Source of the DNA: Charina bottae
Taxonomy: Eukaryota; Chordata; Lepidosauria; Squamata; Charinaidae
Reading direction: 5' to 3'
Assembly (NCBI GenBank): GCA_023362775.1
Contig: JALMGJ010000015.1
Span: forward strand, 8,414,501 to 8,478,500
DNA: 64,000 nt
How positions within the stretch are numbered: position 1 is the first letter of the stretch; each line of letters starts with the position of its first letter. A model generated the notes under the pieces. That model was not told the DNA's origin. It did not search any database and saw only the letters and a program-made list of their open reading frames with translations. Position numbers and translations under genes: made by a program. This document shows, piece by piece, positions 11,908 to 24,430 of the stretch.

Positions 11908-12594
11908 TTGACCTACAGCAGACAGGAAAGCTTTAATAGAGAGGCAGTAAGATATGAACCTTACATCACCCTGAATTCAATTTTCACCTGTGAAACACAG
12001 AGGGGTGGGTATGTAATGCCCATCAACATTTCCACCTTAACCTTATTTATAGATCGTTGAGAGTAATAATAAAATACATTATGTCCCTTCCCGATTGTGT
12101 GAGATGAATGTAATTATAAAATCACAAAAAGAAACCATGTACACAAAGGTAAACAAGATGTATCAGATTACTTTACCAAGAAGCTGGTTTTTTAATAAGT
12201 CTCAAGAAGTATCCTCACGCAGCAAAGAATCTTACAATTGTCATCCTCTCGGTGACAAAAGCCAGGAAATTCAAAGATAAGATGGACATGAAGTCCTTGA
12301 CTCCAGACTTTGTGACAGAATGATCCAAAGATTATGAGAGAGACGGAGAAAGGGGTGGGTGATGCTTGCTCTAACTTTTGAACTTCAAATGTTTATTTGT
12401 GTTCGGCTCCATCCAATAAGACCACTAGACAATGATGAAAACACTAAGTGAAAAAGGGAGAAATGGCTATAGGAAAATGGCTATTGTTGTTGGGCTTATT
12501 TTGTGATTATAAGGGAAACAGCACAGGGCTACTTTGCACATTATGATTGTGTGACAAGGTTCACAGAGTGCATGAAGCCGTGATTTGCTTGATG
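11908..12594. other. Non-coding stretch
   Basis: No gene or recognisable repeat was seen. Confidence 0.4.
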
Positions 12595-12602
12595 TGTTAA
12601 AC

Positions 12603-12908
12603 CATAGCTTTCCAAACTGTGTGTTGAGACACTTTAGTGTGTCGCAACACACAGTTTAGTGTGTCGCGACACCACCAGGAAGTGGACGTGCATGGCGGTG
12701 GTGCAGGAGCGGCGTGCATGGTGGCGGCAGTGATGACGGCAGCGGCGCTTCCGCGTTTAGCGGAAAACACGAGGCTGCCCCTGCCGCCATGCACACCACC
12801 ACCGCCGCGCCACCCCGCGCCCCCACCGTGCATGTCCCCGCCGCTGCGCATGCCCCCGCCGCCCCCGCCCTTGGTTTGTTGCCAACGGTGGCAGTTTGGA
12901 AAGCACTG
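12603..12908. mobile_element. GC-rich hAT-like MITE, copy 1
   Basis: Terminal inverted repeats CATAGCTTTCCAAACTG and CAGTTTGGAAAGCACTG are flanked by a perfect 8-bp duplication TGTTAAAC (12595-12602 and 12909-12916). The interior has GTGTCGCGACACC-type short palindromes on the left and a very GC-rich GTGCATGG/GGCGG array. It encodes no transposase. The open frames within it are compositional. Same family as 36415-36699. Confidence 0.85.
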
Positions 12909-13005
12909 TGTTAAACCATAGTGATTTGTTTGGTTTTAATTTAGCATGGTGTATGAGCCCAGGCACTGTGGCTTATAAATGATGATACATGATGTGTAAA
13001 CTCAG

Positions 13006-13269
13006 GGTCAGCCCCAAAACGGTAGACCAGACTAAGAATCCAATGCTATACAGGTCAGGACTACTTTTATTGTAACAGCTACAGTATAGTAACAGAATCT
13101 TGCAAGTCTGAATGTGTTACTTTATCTTCCTGTGTAGTAGGGAGGGGCTTGTCTGAGATGTTTTTTCAAGTGCTTTTCTTGGCCTGGACTCAAGCCCTTC
13201 TTATCTGACCATGGCCTTGGTAGCTGCTCTTCCTCCTGTCCTTCAAGGCCATTCCCTATGACCTCTCCA
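13006..13269 (-). repeat. Solo LTR, copy 1
   Basis: A 264-bp unit is flanked by the 5-bp direct repeat CTCAG (13001-13005 and 13270-13274). The right end is ...CTCTCCA; the left end GGTCAGCC looks like a mutated TGTCAGCC, so the unit was bounded by TG...CA. On the minus strand it contains TTGCAAGATTCTGTTACTAT and ACAATAAAA (polyadenylation signal). It aligns along its full length with 62322-62592 and, in the other orientation, 39072-39349. No internal retroelement region is adjacent. A 5-bp duplication fits Ty3/gypsy or class III-like elements; the class is not settled. Confidence 0.8.
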
Positions 13270-13481
13270 CTCAGCCAGTTGTGATTTATGCATTAAACCA
13301 TGGTTTAGGAAAACATGGGTTGATACAGGAGTTGGCAAACTAAACCTCTAAGGCTACATGTGATCTACAAATCACATTTTTGTGCCTCCCAGAGCTTTCC
13401 CTGGTGATAATTGATAAAAATTATCATATACATGTCCCACCATTCTGAACTGAAAAAAAGGCAGCATTAGAAGAAGCAGCA

Positions 13482-13922
13482 ATGGTATTCCCTGTAGTAA
13501 CCTATGGCTGCGAGAGCTGGACCATAAGGAAGGCTGAGCGAAGGAAGATAGATGCTTTTGAACTGTGGTGTTGGAGGAAAATTCTGAGTGCCTTGGACTG
13601 CAAGAAGATCAAACCAGTCCATACTCCAGGAAATCAAGCCAGACTGCTCACTTGAGGGAATGATATTAAAGGCAAAACTGAAGGACTTTGGCCACATAAT
13701 GAGAAGACAGGATACCCTGGAGAAGAAGCTGATGCTAGGGAAAGTGGAAGGCAAAAGGAAGAGGGGCCGACCAAGGGCAAGATGGATGGATGGCATTCTG
13801 GAGGTGACGGACTCAACCATTGGGGAGCTGGGGATGGTGACGGCCGACAGAAAGCTCTGGCGTGGACTGGTCCATGAAGTCACGAAGAGTCGGAAACAAC
13901 TGAACGAATAAACAACAACAAA
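13482..13922 (+). mobile_element. 5'-truncated BovB (RTE) fragment with TSD
   Basis: The sequence encodes YGCESWTIRKAERR, LWCWRKILS and IMRRQDTLEKKLMLGKVEGKRKRGRP with frame breaks, and ends in GTCACGAAGAGTCGGAAACAACTGAACGAATAAACAACAAC. It corresponds to the last 440 bp of the BovB copy at 21503-24430. Perfect 11-bp duplications AAGAAGCAGCA lie at 13471-13481 and 13923-13933. Confidence 0.9.
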
Positions 13923-13933
13923 AAGAAGCAGCA

Positions 13934-14860
13934 GCATTAATATAAGGAAGAGAAAATGACCATTCAAAATTTCCACGCAGTTGGTGGGCAGAGATATTGG
14001 GAAGAGGTTTTCTACACATTTCTGCAGGGGAGAAATTCCATAAGAAAGCGGATTCCTTCTTAAAGTTGGCAATAGCTCTGCTATTTAAAAAGCCCAGCAT
14101 GAGAGGTTTCCTTGTGGAGTTTGTCCTTGGAAAACTCAGAGAGAGAGGGAGGGCTATCCAGCAGAAGACAGGACATCACCCATACCTCTTGACCTCTTAT
14201 ACTTAAACCAATGCAAGAGCACCACATGCCCTCCATGAGAATTTTTCCAAAATTCTCTTTTCCTCTGAAATAACGTTGATAAACTAATTCATCAAACCGA
14301 ATGGAGCAGGTTAAACATTTCAGAATAATTTCCATGCTTGGTACTATGAAGGAGAGAGTCTTTTTCTTCCCCAACAGAAGAACCTGAACAAATCAGGTGG
14401 GTAAGTATTAGTGTGTGCTAACTGATGCAACTAGTTTCAGGATTTTCTCCTTTGTCCTTCTAGCAATCTGATTAATGTTGTGATTTGTGAAGTTTGTTTA
14501 AAGTAGTCAGTTGCCTTGTATATTTTGTAGTTGTGATTGTTCCAGTTTCCTGAGCTTTTTTGACTTCACATTGATATGCAATTGCATTTTCATGGTCTTT
14601 CATTAATTGTAGTCTTGCTTTATTGTTTTTCTATTGATCGATATTTTGTATGAGCCCCCCCGCTCCATTGACTGCCCCTTGTATTAGACTCCTTCCTGTT
14701 TGGAACATCCACCACTGGACCAGAAGACAAGTCAAGGAAGTTCAGAGCACAGTTTCACCATTCCTCCTATCACTTGAGCTAAAGGGGGAAATTAACAGAA
14801 GTCTTGTTAATTTCACCTGATTGGTTGGTTAGTTGGTTGGTTTTATTTTCCACTCTTTCA
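13934..14860. other. Non-coding stretch
   Basis: No gene recognised. AT-rich, with no clear repeat apart from a short GGTT-rich tract near 14821-14841. Confidence 0.4.
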
Positions 14861-14874
14861 TTATTTGGCCATTA

Positions 14875-15198
14875 AAAGGTAAAGGTTCCCCCTGCACATT
14901 TGTACAGTCGTGTCCTACTCTAGGGGCATCTCCATTTGTTAGCCGAAGAGCCAGTGTTGTCCGAAGACGCTTTCACAGTCATCTGGCCGCATGACACACG
15001 CAGAACGCTGTTACCTACCCACCGAAGTGGTACCTATTCATCTACTTGCATTTGCATGCTTTCGAATTGCTAGGTTGGCAAGAGCTGGGGCTAGTGTGGG
15101 AGCTCACTCCGTCACGCGGCGCTCGGGTCTCAAACCTACGAACTTGCGATCTTCCGATTGACAAGCCTGGTGTCTTACCCGCTGAGCCACCACACCCC
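14875..15198 (-). mobile_element. Sauria-type tRNA SINE
   Basis: On the minus strand the copy runs from a tRNA-like head (GTGGTGGCTCAGCGGGTAAG, B box degraded) to the GGGGGAACCTTTACC tail. It is flanked by a 14-bp duplication TTATTTGGCCATTA / TTATTTGACCATTA (14861-14874 and 15199-15212, one mismatch), so the boundaries are secure. Confidence 0.92.
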
Positions 15199-15212
15199 TT
15201 ATTTGACCATTA

Positions 15213-15580
15213 GGCTTATTTAGAAAGAAAAAAAGCTCAGGCTTTCACCATTCCACTGGTGAACTTGTAAAAAAAAAAAAAAGGAAATGAAAGTTCAGTG
15301 GTTCACAAACTAAGGTCATTTCAAGAAGGGAGCAGGCCATCCAACAACCCAGGGCAAAGTGAGTAGAGAAAAGGGGCATTTCTGCCAAATGGAGTGGAGG
15401 CATTGCCTACAATGAAATAAAGCAGAGCAGGCAAACATGTCTGCATGTTAGAGTTGGCATAGGTCAGGAAACAGTGCAATTTTGATCACTGCAGGAAAAG
15501 ATGAGCAGAGGTTGCCTTTCCCGTGGGCTGGTGGCAGGCAGAGAAAAATGCCATGCCTTGCTGGCCCTGAGAAAACACTT
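15213..15580. other. Non-coding stretch
   Basis: No gene recognised. An A-rich run lies at about 15269-15282. Confidence 0.4.
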
Positions 15581-15597
15581 AGTGGCCAGCCATGATC
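15581..15597. repeat. Left target-site duplication of the L1
   Basis: AGTGGCCAGCCATGATC is repeated perfectly at 24687-24703. The two copies bound the whole compound L1/BovB insertion. Confidence 0.95.
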
Positions 15598-15861
15598 TTT
15601 TTTTTCCCCCAAATTTTATTAGAGTTTTAAATATACATAGTTAAAAGGGTGAAAATGAAAAAGAAATACAAATACAAATCAAAGAAAGAAGTAAAAGTGT
15701 ATAGAAAAGTAAAAAGAAAAAGAAAAAGGATAAAGCATAGAATAGTCAACTTCCGATTTATCTCTGGTCTTAGTAATTAAAAAAAAAAGTTTTCTTACAT
15801 GCTAGCTCTATATATAACATACAAAAAGATTTCTTGTCTAATATATCAATTTATATATATT

Positions 15862-18800
15862 TTAGTCTTCAAAACCCCAAATAAGCTTTTCTCCACCTGC
15901 ATGTTGCAAATAGTCCATTAATGGTTTCCATTCTTTAAGATAGTAACAATTTGAGTTTTCTTTTAATAAGCATGTCAATTTGTCATTTTCTGCCATGTCC
16001 ATCAATTTTAACATCCAATCTTGTATCGTAGGTAAAATTTGGTTTTTCCAATTTTGCGCATATACCAGTCGTGCTGCAGTAACCATATATTGTATAATTC
16101 TTACAAATTGTTTTCCCATTTGTTCTTCCCATATTCCCAATAAAAATAATTCCGGTTTAAATGGGACTCAAATTTGTAAAATATTTTGCATTAATGAATG
16201 TATCTGAGTCCAAAACTTCTTTGCAATTTCACAAGTCCACCACATATGGTAAAAAGACCCCTTTTTTTTTTTTACATTTCCAACACAAGTTGGAAACATT
16301 CCCATACATTTTAGAAAGTTTTTGTGGGGTCATATACCATCTATACATCATCTTATAAAAGTTTTCCTTCAAGTTATAACACAAAGTAAATTTTAACCCT
16401 TTATTCCACATATCTTCCCATTGCTGCATTTGTATATTATGTCCAATATTTTTTGCCCATTTTATCATACAATCTTTGACTTGTTCCTCTACCATTTCTC
16501 CTTTTAACAGTAATTTATACATTTTTGCAATTAAATGTTCATCTGTCTCACATAATTGTTTCTCAAATTCCGATTTAGTTTGTTCAAATTCAAAAATTTT
16601 TTATCTAATTTAAATTTTTCTACAAGTTGCATATATGAAAGCCATTGAAATGTATATGCTTCTAGAGCAAGTTCTTCTTTTGTTTTAATTATATATTGTC
16701 CTTGTTCTTTCTTTAGAAATTCTTTATAAGTCAGCCATTTATCTTTATTTCTTACTTCTGTTCTATGAAATGCTTCTTGCGTGGAAATCCATAGAGGTCT
16801 TTTATAACACAAAGTTTGTTTATATTTATTCCAAATTCTTAACAATTATCTTCTAATATAATGATTTTTAAAGTCCACATTGACTTTTACTTTCTCGTAC
16901 CACATATATCCATGCCATCCATATCTTAATTCATGACCCTCCAAATTGAATAATTTTTCATTTTTCAAAGTTATCCATTCTTTAATCCATACCAAGCAAC
17001 AGGCAGCATAATATAGCTTCAAATCCAGTAAACCTAGTCCACCTCTTTCTTTTGAGTCTTGCAAGACTTTATATTTTATTCTTGGTTTCTTTCCTTGCCA
17101 AATAAATTTGGAAATATCCCGTTGCCATTGTTTAAAAGGTTCTTCTGATGCTAATATAGGTATTGTTTGAAAGAGATATAGAATTTGTGGCAAAATGTTC
17201 ATTTTAATTACTGAAATTCTACCTAACAATGATAATTGGAATTTTTCCCATTGGTCCAAATCTTTTTTAATATCTGTCCAGAGTGAAATATAATTGTTCT
17301 TAAACAACTTGACATTTTTAGATGTCAAATATACTCCCAAATATGTTACTTTTTCTTCCATTGAGTATCCCGTTATTTCTTTCAATTTCTCTTGTTGATG
17401 ATGATCCATGTTTTTAGTCAAGACTTTAGTTTTCTGTAAATTCACTTTGAATCCTGCTAACGACCCAAAATCTTTTAATTTCTGAATCAATAATTCAATT
17501 CCATCTAGTGGATTCTCCAAAGTGATGACTAAGTCGTCAGCGAAGGCTCTTAGTTTATAAACTTCTTTTTTAACTCTAATACCATGAATACCATCATCTT
17601 GTCCAATGTCTCTAAGTAACACCTCTAATACCAATATAAACAAAAGTGGAGATAATGGACAACCTTGTCTTGTACCTTTTTGAATTTCACATGGTTTACT
17701 AAATTCTCCATTAACAATTATTTTTGCAAATTGGGGAGTATATATTGATTTAATCCACTTAATAAAATTTCCTCCGAAATTCATATTTTCCAATACCTTA
17801 AACATGAATGGCCAATTTAAATTGTCAAAAGCTTTTTCAGCATCTATAAATATCAAAGCCGCTTGTTTTTCATAATGTTGTTCCAAGTATTCCAATACAT
17901 CTAATATATTTCGGACATTGTCTCGGATTTGTCTCTTAGGTAAAAATCCAGCTTGATCTTGATGGATAAAATCCTTAAGAATATTTTTCATTCTATCTGC
18001 CAATATGGTTGTAAATATCTTATAATCATTATTCAATAAAGATATTGGTCTATAATTCTTAGTTAAAGTCAAATCTTGTTGTTCTTTAGGAATCAATGTT
18101 ATGTGCGCTTCTTTCCAAGTCTCTGGCATGTTTCCTGTTTCCAGAATTGAATTCATAGTATTCTGTAAGGGTAAACATAGTTCATCCTCAAAGCATTTAT
18201 AATAGGCAGCTGACAAGCCGTCAGGTCCAGGTGCTTTTCCACTACTGATTTTCTTGAAGGCCTTTACCATTTCTTCTGTTGTTATCGGGTTGTTTAGTAT
18301 TACTCTTTGTTGGTCATTTAGAACAGTTAGCTTTTGTTTACATAGATATTCATCAATATCAACTAGATTAATATCTTGTTTTTTGTATAGTTTTGAATAG
18401 TAATCGTGAAAGGCTTCTTGTATGTCTATATTATTCACCAAGATTTTCCCTTCATGTTGTATATTAACAATTGAATTCTTTTGTCTTTGTTTCCTCAATT
18501 TATAGGCTAACCATCTCCCTGGTTTATTTGAATGTTCAAGGTATTTTTGCCTTGTAAATTTCATTTGGGTTTCTATTTCTTGTGTCAATATCATTGATAT
18601 TTGTTTTTGTAAAAATTTAATTTAGTAAGCAAAGTGTCATCCATTGGTTTATCTCTTAAACATACAGTAACTCTTTGCTTTTAATTTCATCTAAAATCAA
18701 TTGTATTCTCCCTTGTTTCTTTCTCCTCATTTGAGCATTATATTGGATAAAGTAACCCCTCATACTGTATATGCTTTACTGGCATCCCATACAGTTTGTA

Positions 18801-19488
18801 TATTCGTGTCTTTGTTTAAGTTCAATTGAAAATATTATCTTAACCTTTTTTTACATACATCAACTATATCATTTTTCCGAAAAATTGACTCATTCAGTCT
18901 CCATCTAAATACATTCCGTTTTCCTTTAAAAGTCAACATTACAGGATTGTGATCTGAGAGGGTCTTAGGTAATATTTCGACTTTACCAGTGTCCATCATT
19001 AAACTTTTAGAAATCAAAATCATATCTATTCTAGAGAAGGATTTAAATCTCTCTGAGTAGTATGTATATTCTCTTGAAGTCCCGTTCATCAATCTCCAAA
19101 TATCTTGTAAATCCAACATTTCTTTCAAATCAAAAAATGTTTGTGGTAATTTTCCCTGTGCACGTTTCACTTCTTTTTGTGAGTGTCTATCCGTCATTGG
19201 GTATATGATATGGTATATAATAACCCCATTCCAGTCACCCATAAAACACCAATTTTCATAGGGTAAATCCAAAAGTTTGTCCATTAAATTTTTGTAGAAT
19301 ACTCCTTTGTCCATATTTGGTGCATAAAGTCCAACAATTAATGTTTTAGTTCCTTGTATATTGATTTCAACTGCAATATATCTTCCTTCATCATCAACTA
19401 ATATCTTTTTTGGATTTAACTTTGGTTGTATATACAAAACTACTCCCTTAGTTTTTTTTAAGTCCAGCCAAAATAAATTCTTCTCCAA
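15862..19488 (-). pseudogene. L1 ORF2: endonuclease and reverse transcriptase, broken
   Basis: The endonuclease (19488-18835) shows GLYAPNMDKGVFYKNL, CFMGDWNGVI and SDHNPVMLTF. The reverse transcriptase (18594-16846, 582 codons open) shows GKAPGPDGLSAAYYK, NYRPISLLNNDYKIFT, IDAEKAFDNLNW, GTRQGCPLSPLLF and the FADD catalytic box. The C-terminal part, with NLCWKCKKKKG from the cysteine region, continues in 16845-16229 and 16140-15862. Lesions: damage between 18835 and 18595, TAA at 16846-16848, a frameshift near 16530-16600 and further breaks beyond. The protein is therefore not made intact. Confidence 0.9.
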
Positions 19489-19654
19489 GTTGTTTACAAA
19501 TCAAATACTTTTTTACAAATATGAGTCTCTTGTAGACAAGTTATATCCAGTCTCAGTTTTTTCAAAGAATGGAATATTTTTCGCCTCTTCTGTGGAGAAT
19601 TGTCACCATTGATGTTCCATGTTAAATATTTGTAATCCATAAGTGTTTTGATGT

Positions 19655-19975
19655 TTAAAAGCCTTTTTTCCAGTCCAGTCCTGCAGCTCCCAACGCAGAT
19701 AAGTCTTCACTCATCTCTTTATTTTTTGGTACAGCTCCCAACGTGGATAGATCTTCACTCATCTCTTTATCTTTTGATGTTTCCACTTTTCCTTCCAAAT
19801 CTCCAGATTCATATTTCATATCTGTCTTATATTTCTCTAAAAATGTTTTTGCTTTTAAAATGGAAGTTATCCTAAACCTTTGCCCTTTGAATATAAAAGA
19901 TACCCCTTCTAATCTCTCCCATCTAAATGAAATATTATTTCGCCTTAATTTTTCTGTAAAGAAGGAGTATTCTTT
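19655..19975 (-). pseudogene. L1 ORF1 C-terminal part (separated by inversion)
   Basis: The minus-strand frame encodes RKEYSFFTEKLRRNNISF, RWERLEGVSFIFKGQRFRI and TSILKAKTFLEKY, the C-terminal RNA-binding domain of an L1 ORF1 protein. A repeated SEDLSTLGA / SEDLSALGA motif follows. Its N-terminal half lies on the other strand at 21008-24690. The frame upstream of about 19976 reads into inverted 5' UTR and is not ORF1. Confidence 0.85.
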
Positions 19976-19978
19976 TCG

Positions 19979-21007
19979 ACTTCCGGGTGTCGAGGTGACC
20001 AGTCCGCTGAGCCAAAAGCTCCGTGGTTTGTCCATTTGTGGTGATTTAATGCAAAAAAAATCGCTGAAAAATCGCCCTCGAAGAGAGGGCGAGCAGAAGA
20101 TTACTCACAAAAGGGTCATCGGATCGCCGCTCTCTCCCGACCCCCGTAAATCCACCACGGGGAGAGGGAGATCAAAGCGGTGACAGACGGCTGGAACTGA
20201 CAACGGCAGCTCTGTGGAAACTGCGAATCTGAATAAGTTAAGTAGCATGGCACCCAACCTTTTAGACACATATTTTTACTTTTTTAAATATTACTTGCCT
20301 ATTAATATCTAAGATTTATCTCTGGACTGTGATTTATAAATGCTGGTGTTTTTTTTTCTTGTCAAAGGAGTTTTAACGGTGGGATTGGAAAGCTAATTGA
20401 CTCTGCCTGAAATGGACTGAGTTACTTTCTCTTTTTATTCTTAGTATTCCTATTTTTGGTTTGCTTTCATTCTTATTGCAATTATAAATATTTTTCTTTT
20501 GGGATTAATTTGCCTGGATTTAAAGTCTTTGTGGATAAATGAACTAATGATTTGATAACCTTTCTTTCACTGGTTTGGGATTTTTATTATGAAAGAATTT
20601 TTTGCTTTTCCTCATAAGTGTTTGAATATTTTTTGGATTATATAAGTTACTTTATAGAATTTTTATGAACGTCTTGGATTTCTTTTGTATATAAATTAGA
20701 TTACTTATTCATGGTTGGACTGTGTGGATATAAGCTGGCATGAGAAACTGCGACTGTTTATCTTTTTTGCTATTATTTTGACTATAACAGAAGCCTCTCT
20801 GTTCTTTTTTATCTTCTACACTTCTACTCTTACACTTGGATATACATTTTTAATGGACTAGATTTTAGTTATTTTGATAACTACACTTAAAGGACTATTT
20901 TTATTTTTTGAAGTTTTCACTCCCTTTAGTAGTAGCCCCTTTTTCTGTTTGTCTTTTGTCTTCCCCTTCTCCTATCTTTTTTTTCTTACAGGGGAATTAG
21001 CTACATT
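19979..21007 (+). promoter_or_regulatory. L1 5' UTR / internal promoter region
   Basis: This holds the GC-rich start of the element (CTTCCGGGTGTCGAGGTGACC...) followed by a T-rich leader up to the ORF1 ATG at 21008. An L1 5' UTR normally carries the internal promoter. The 5' edge is at the inversion junction, around 19976-19982, so a few bases of the true start may be missing. Confidence 0.65.
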
Positions 21008-21491
21008 ATGACAACCATGGCATTGAGGAAGAAGGACAAGGAGAAGGAGAAAGAAACTGGGAGGACATCTACAGATCCTTTTACACCTGGAGCATCAATG
21101 GAGCCCCCTCAATCAGAAATGAAAAAACTCCTGGAAGCAATGGCATCACTTAACAAGAAAATGGAAGATTCAATGGCACAAAATAAACAGATGGAAGAAC
21201 AAATTGCATCTTTACATAAAAAAATTGATAAGAAGATGGAAGAAATGAAGAAAGACATAACCCAAGAGATTACACAAGAATTCAAAAAGGAGGTTCAGAC
21301 AGTAAAGGAAGTTGTGAATACTTTGTCAGGGGAATTTAAGGACATACAAGGCCAGATGCAAACATTAGAGACTAAATCAGAAGATGTTACTAAGGAACTT
21401 GAATATAATTTAGATATTACTGCATTAGCAGAAATGAGAAAGAATATATTTTGAGATTGAGAGCAGTCCCAGAACAATTAAATGAAAATGT
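21008..21491 (+). pseudogene. L1 ORF1 N-terminal part, interrupted by BovB
   Basis: The open frame 21008-21454 begins MTTMALRKKDKEK and gives a long coiled coil (repeated MEEQI/SLHKKIDKKMEEM heptads), as in L1 ORF1 proteins, which trimerise through such a region and bind the L1 RNA. A 1-nt shift near 21440 produces the stop at 21452; in the next frame the sequence continues EYILRLRAVPEQLNENVRE up to the BovB insertion. The frame resumes after the BovB at 24442. Confidence 0.85.
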
Positions 21492-21502
21492 AAGAGAAAG
21501 GA
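21492..21502. repeat. Left TSD of the nested BovB
   Basis: AAGAGAAAGGA is repeated perfectly at 24431-24441. Confidence 0.93.
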
Positions 21503-24430
21503 AAGAGTGAAGCGGCTGGGCCAAAGCCGAAAGGATGCTCAGTTGTGGATGTGTCTGGAAGTGGAAGGAAAGTCCGATGCTGTAAAGAACAATATTGCAT
21601 AGGAACCTGGAATGTAAGATCAATGAATCAAGGTAAGCTGGATGTGGTCAAACATGAGATGACAAGATTGAACATCGACATCTTGGGAATCAGCGAACTA
21701 AAATGGACAGGAATGGGCGAATTTAATTCAGGAGACCATTATATATACTACTATGGGCAAGAATCCCTTAGAAGAAATGGAGTAGCTCTCATAGTTAATA
21801 AAAGAGTGGGAAAGGCAGTACTGGGATACAACCTCAAAAATGACAGAATGCTTTCAGTTCGAATCCAAGGCAAACCATTCAACATCACAGTAATCCAAGT
21901 CTATGCCCCAACCACTGATGCCAAAGAAGCTGAAGTTGACCGGTTCTATGAAGACCTACAACACCTTCTAGAACTAACACCAAAAAAAGATGTCCTTTTC
22001 ATCACAGGGGACTGGAATGCTAAAGTAGGAAGTCAAAAAATAACCGGAATAACAGGCAAGTTTGGCCTCGGAGTACAAAATGAAGCAGGGCAAAGGCTAA
22101 TAGAGTTTTGTCAAGAGAACAAGCTGGTCATAGCAAACACTCTTTTCCAACAACACAAGAGACGACTCTACACATGGACATCACCAGATGGTCAATACCG
22201 AAATCAGATTGATTATATACTTTGCAGCCAAAGATGGAGAAGCTCTATACAATCAGCAAAAACAAGACCTGGAGCTGACTGTGGCTCAGATCATGAGCTT
22301 CTTATCGCAAAATTTAGGCTTAAATTGAAGAACGTAGGGAAAACCACTAGACCACTCAGGTATGACCTAAATCATATCCCTTATGAATATACAGTGGAGG
22401 TGAGGAATAGATTTAAAGGATTAGATCTGGTAGACAGAGTGCCTGAAGAACTATGGATGGAGGTTCATAACATTGTACAGGAGGCAGCAACTAAAACCAT
22501 CCCAAAGAAGAAGAAATGTAAGAAAGCAAAGTGGCTGACTGATGAAGCTTTACAAATAGCTGAGGAAAGAAGGGAAGCAAAAGGCAAGGGAGAAACGGAA
22601 AGATATAACCAACTGAATGCAGATTTCCAGAGAATAGCAAGGAGAGATAAATGAAGGCCTTCTTAAATGAACAATGCAAAGAAATCGAGGAAAACAATAG
22701 ATTTGGGAAGACTAGAGATCTCTTCAAGAAAATCGGAGATATCAAGGGAAAGTTTTGTGCAAAGATGGGCATGATATAGGACAAAAAAGGCAGGGACCTA
22801 ACAGAAGCAGAAGAGATTAAGAAGAGGTGGCAAGAATATACAGAAGAACTATACAAGAAAGTTCTTAATATCCCTGATAAATAAGATGGTGTGGTCACTG
22901 ACCTTGAGCCGGACATCTTAGAGAGTGAAGTCAAGTGGGCCTTAGGAAGCAGTACTAACAACAAAGCTAGCGGAGAAGACAGTATCCCAGCTGAGCTATT
23001 TAAAATCCTAAAAGATGATGCTGTTAAAGTGCTGCACTCAATATGCCAACAAATTTGGAAAACTCAACAGGGGCCACAGGATTGGAAAAGGTCAGTTTAC
23101 GTTCCAATTCCAAAGAAAGGCAATGCCAAAGAATGTTCAAACTACCGTACAATTGTACTCATTTCACATGCTAGCAAGGTTATGCTCAAAATCCTACAAG
23201 CTAGGCTTCAGCAGTATGTGAACCGAGAACTACCAGAAGTGCAAGCTGGGTTTCGAAGAGGCAGAGGAACTAGAGATCAGATTGCCAACATTCGCTGGAT
23301 CATGGAAAAAGCAAGAGAGTTCCAGAAAAACATCTACTTCTGCTTCATTGACTACGCTAAAGCCTTTGATTGTGTGGATCACAACAAACTGTGGCAAAGT
23401 CTTAAAGAGATGGGAGTACCAGACCACCTTACCTGTCTCCTGAGAAACCTGTATGTGGGTCAAGAAGCAACAGTTAGAACCGGACATGGAACAACCGAGC
23501 GGTTCAAAATTGGGAAAGGAGTACGACAAGGCTGTATATTATCACCCTGCTTATTTAACTTATATGCAGAGTACATCATGAGAAATGCCGGGCTGGATGA
23601 ATCACAAGCCGGAGTTAAGATTGCCGGGAAAAATATCAACAACCTCAGATATGCAGACGATACCACCCTAATGGCAGAAAGTGAAGAGGAACTAAAGAGC
23701 CTCTTGATGAGGGTGAAAGAGGAGAGTGCAAAAGCTGGCTTGAAACTCAACATTAAAAAAACCCAGATCATGGCATCTGGTCCCATCACTTCCTGGCAAA
23801 TAGAAGGGGAAGAAATGGAAGCAGTGACAGACTTTATTTTCTTGGGCTCCAAGATCACCGCAGACGGTGACTGCAGCCATGAAATTAAAAGACGCTTGCT
23901 CCTTGGGAGGAAAGCTATGGTAAACCTAGACAGCATATTAAAAAGCAGAGACATCACCTTGCCGACAAAGGTACGTATAGTTAAAGCTATGGTTTTCCCA
24001 GTAGTAATGTATGGCTGTGAGAGTTGGACCATAAGGAAGGCTGAGCACCGAAGAATTGATGCTTTCAAACTGTGGTGCTGGAGAAGACTCTTAAGAGTCC
24101 CTTGGACTGCAAGGAGGTCAAACCAGTCAATCCTAAAGGAAATCAACCCTGACTGCTCATTGGAAGGACAGATGCTGAAGCTGAACCTCAAATACTTTGG
24201 CCACCTAATGCGAAGAGAGAACTCACTGGAAAAGACCCTGATGCTGGGAAAGACTGAAGGCAAAAGGAGAAGGGGACAGCAGAGGATGAGATGGTTAGAT
24301 AGCATCACCGATGTAATGAACATGAATTTGAGTAAACTCCGGGTGACAGTGGAGGACAGGAAGGCCTGGCATGCTATGGTCCATGAGGTCACGAAGAGTC
24401 GGACACGACTAAACAACTGAACAATAACAA
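21503..24430 (+). mobile_element. Long BovB (RTE-clade) LINE inserted in L1 ORF1
   Basis: The 2928-bp element is bounded by perfect 11-bp duplications. It ends in GTCACGAAGAGTCGGACACGACTAAACAACTGAACAATAACA, the diagnostic BovB 3' end. The reading frame is open right up to the 5' edge, so the copy is probably slightly 5' truncated relative to the roughly 3.2 kb expected. BovB is known for patchy, horizontally acquired distribution among squamates and ruminants and for mobilising SINEs with matching tails. Confidence 0.95.
21545..24420 (+). pseudogene. BovB ORF2: endonuclease plus reverse transcriptase
   Basis: The endonuclease half (21545-22654) shows IGTWNVRSMNQGKLD, ILGISELKWTGMGEF, VYAPTTDAKEAE, FITGDWNAKVGS, QIDYILCSQRW and SDHELLIAKF. 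The RT half (22891-24420, 509 codons) shows NYRTIVLISHASKVMLKIL, QAGFRRGRGTRDQI, FIDYAKAFDCVDH, GVRQGCILSPCLFNLYAEY and the LRYADDTTLMA catalytic motif, then YGCESWTIRKAE and the C-terminal LMRRENSLEKTLMLGKTEG. Lesions are few: a +1 shift at about 22652-22656 creating TGA, TAG at 22777-22779 and TAA at 22882-22884. A recent insertion is likely. Confidence 0.93.

Larger units (their letters stand above)
15598..19978 (-). mobile_element. L1 3' segment (end of ORF1, ORF2, 3' UTR, tail)
   Basis: In element order this holds the ORF1 C-terminus (19975-19655), ORF2 (about 19488-15862), a short 3' UTR and an A-run at 15598-15605 preceded by AATAAAATTTGGGGG. Orientation is opposite to the 5' segment because of the inversion. 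Confidence 0.9.
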
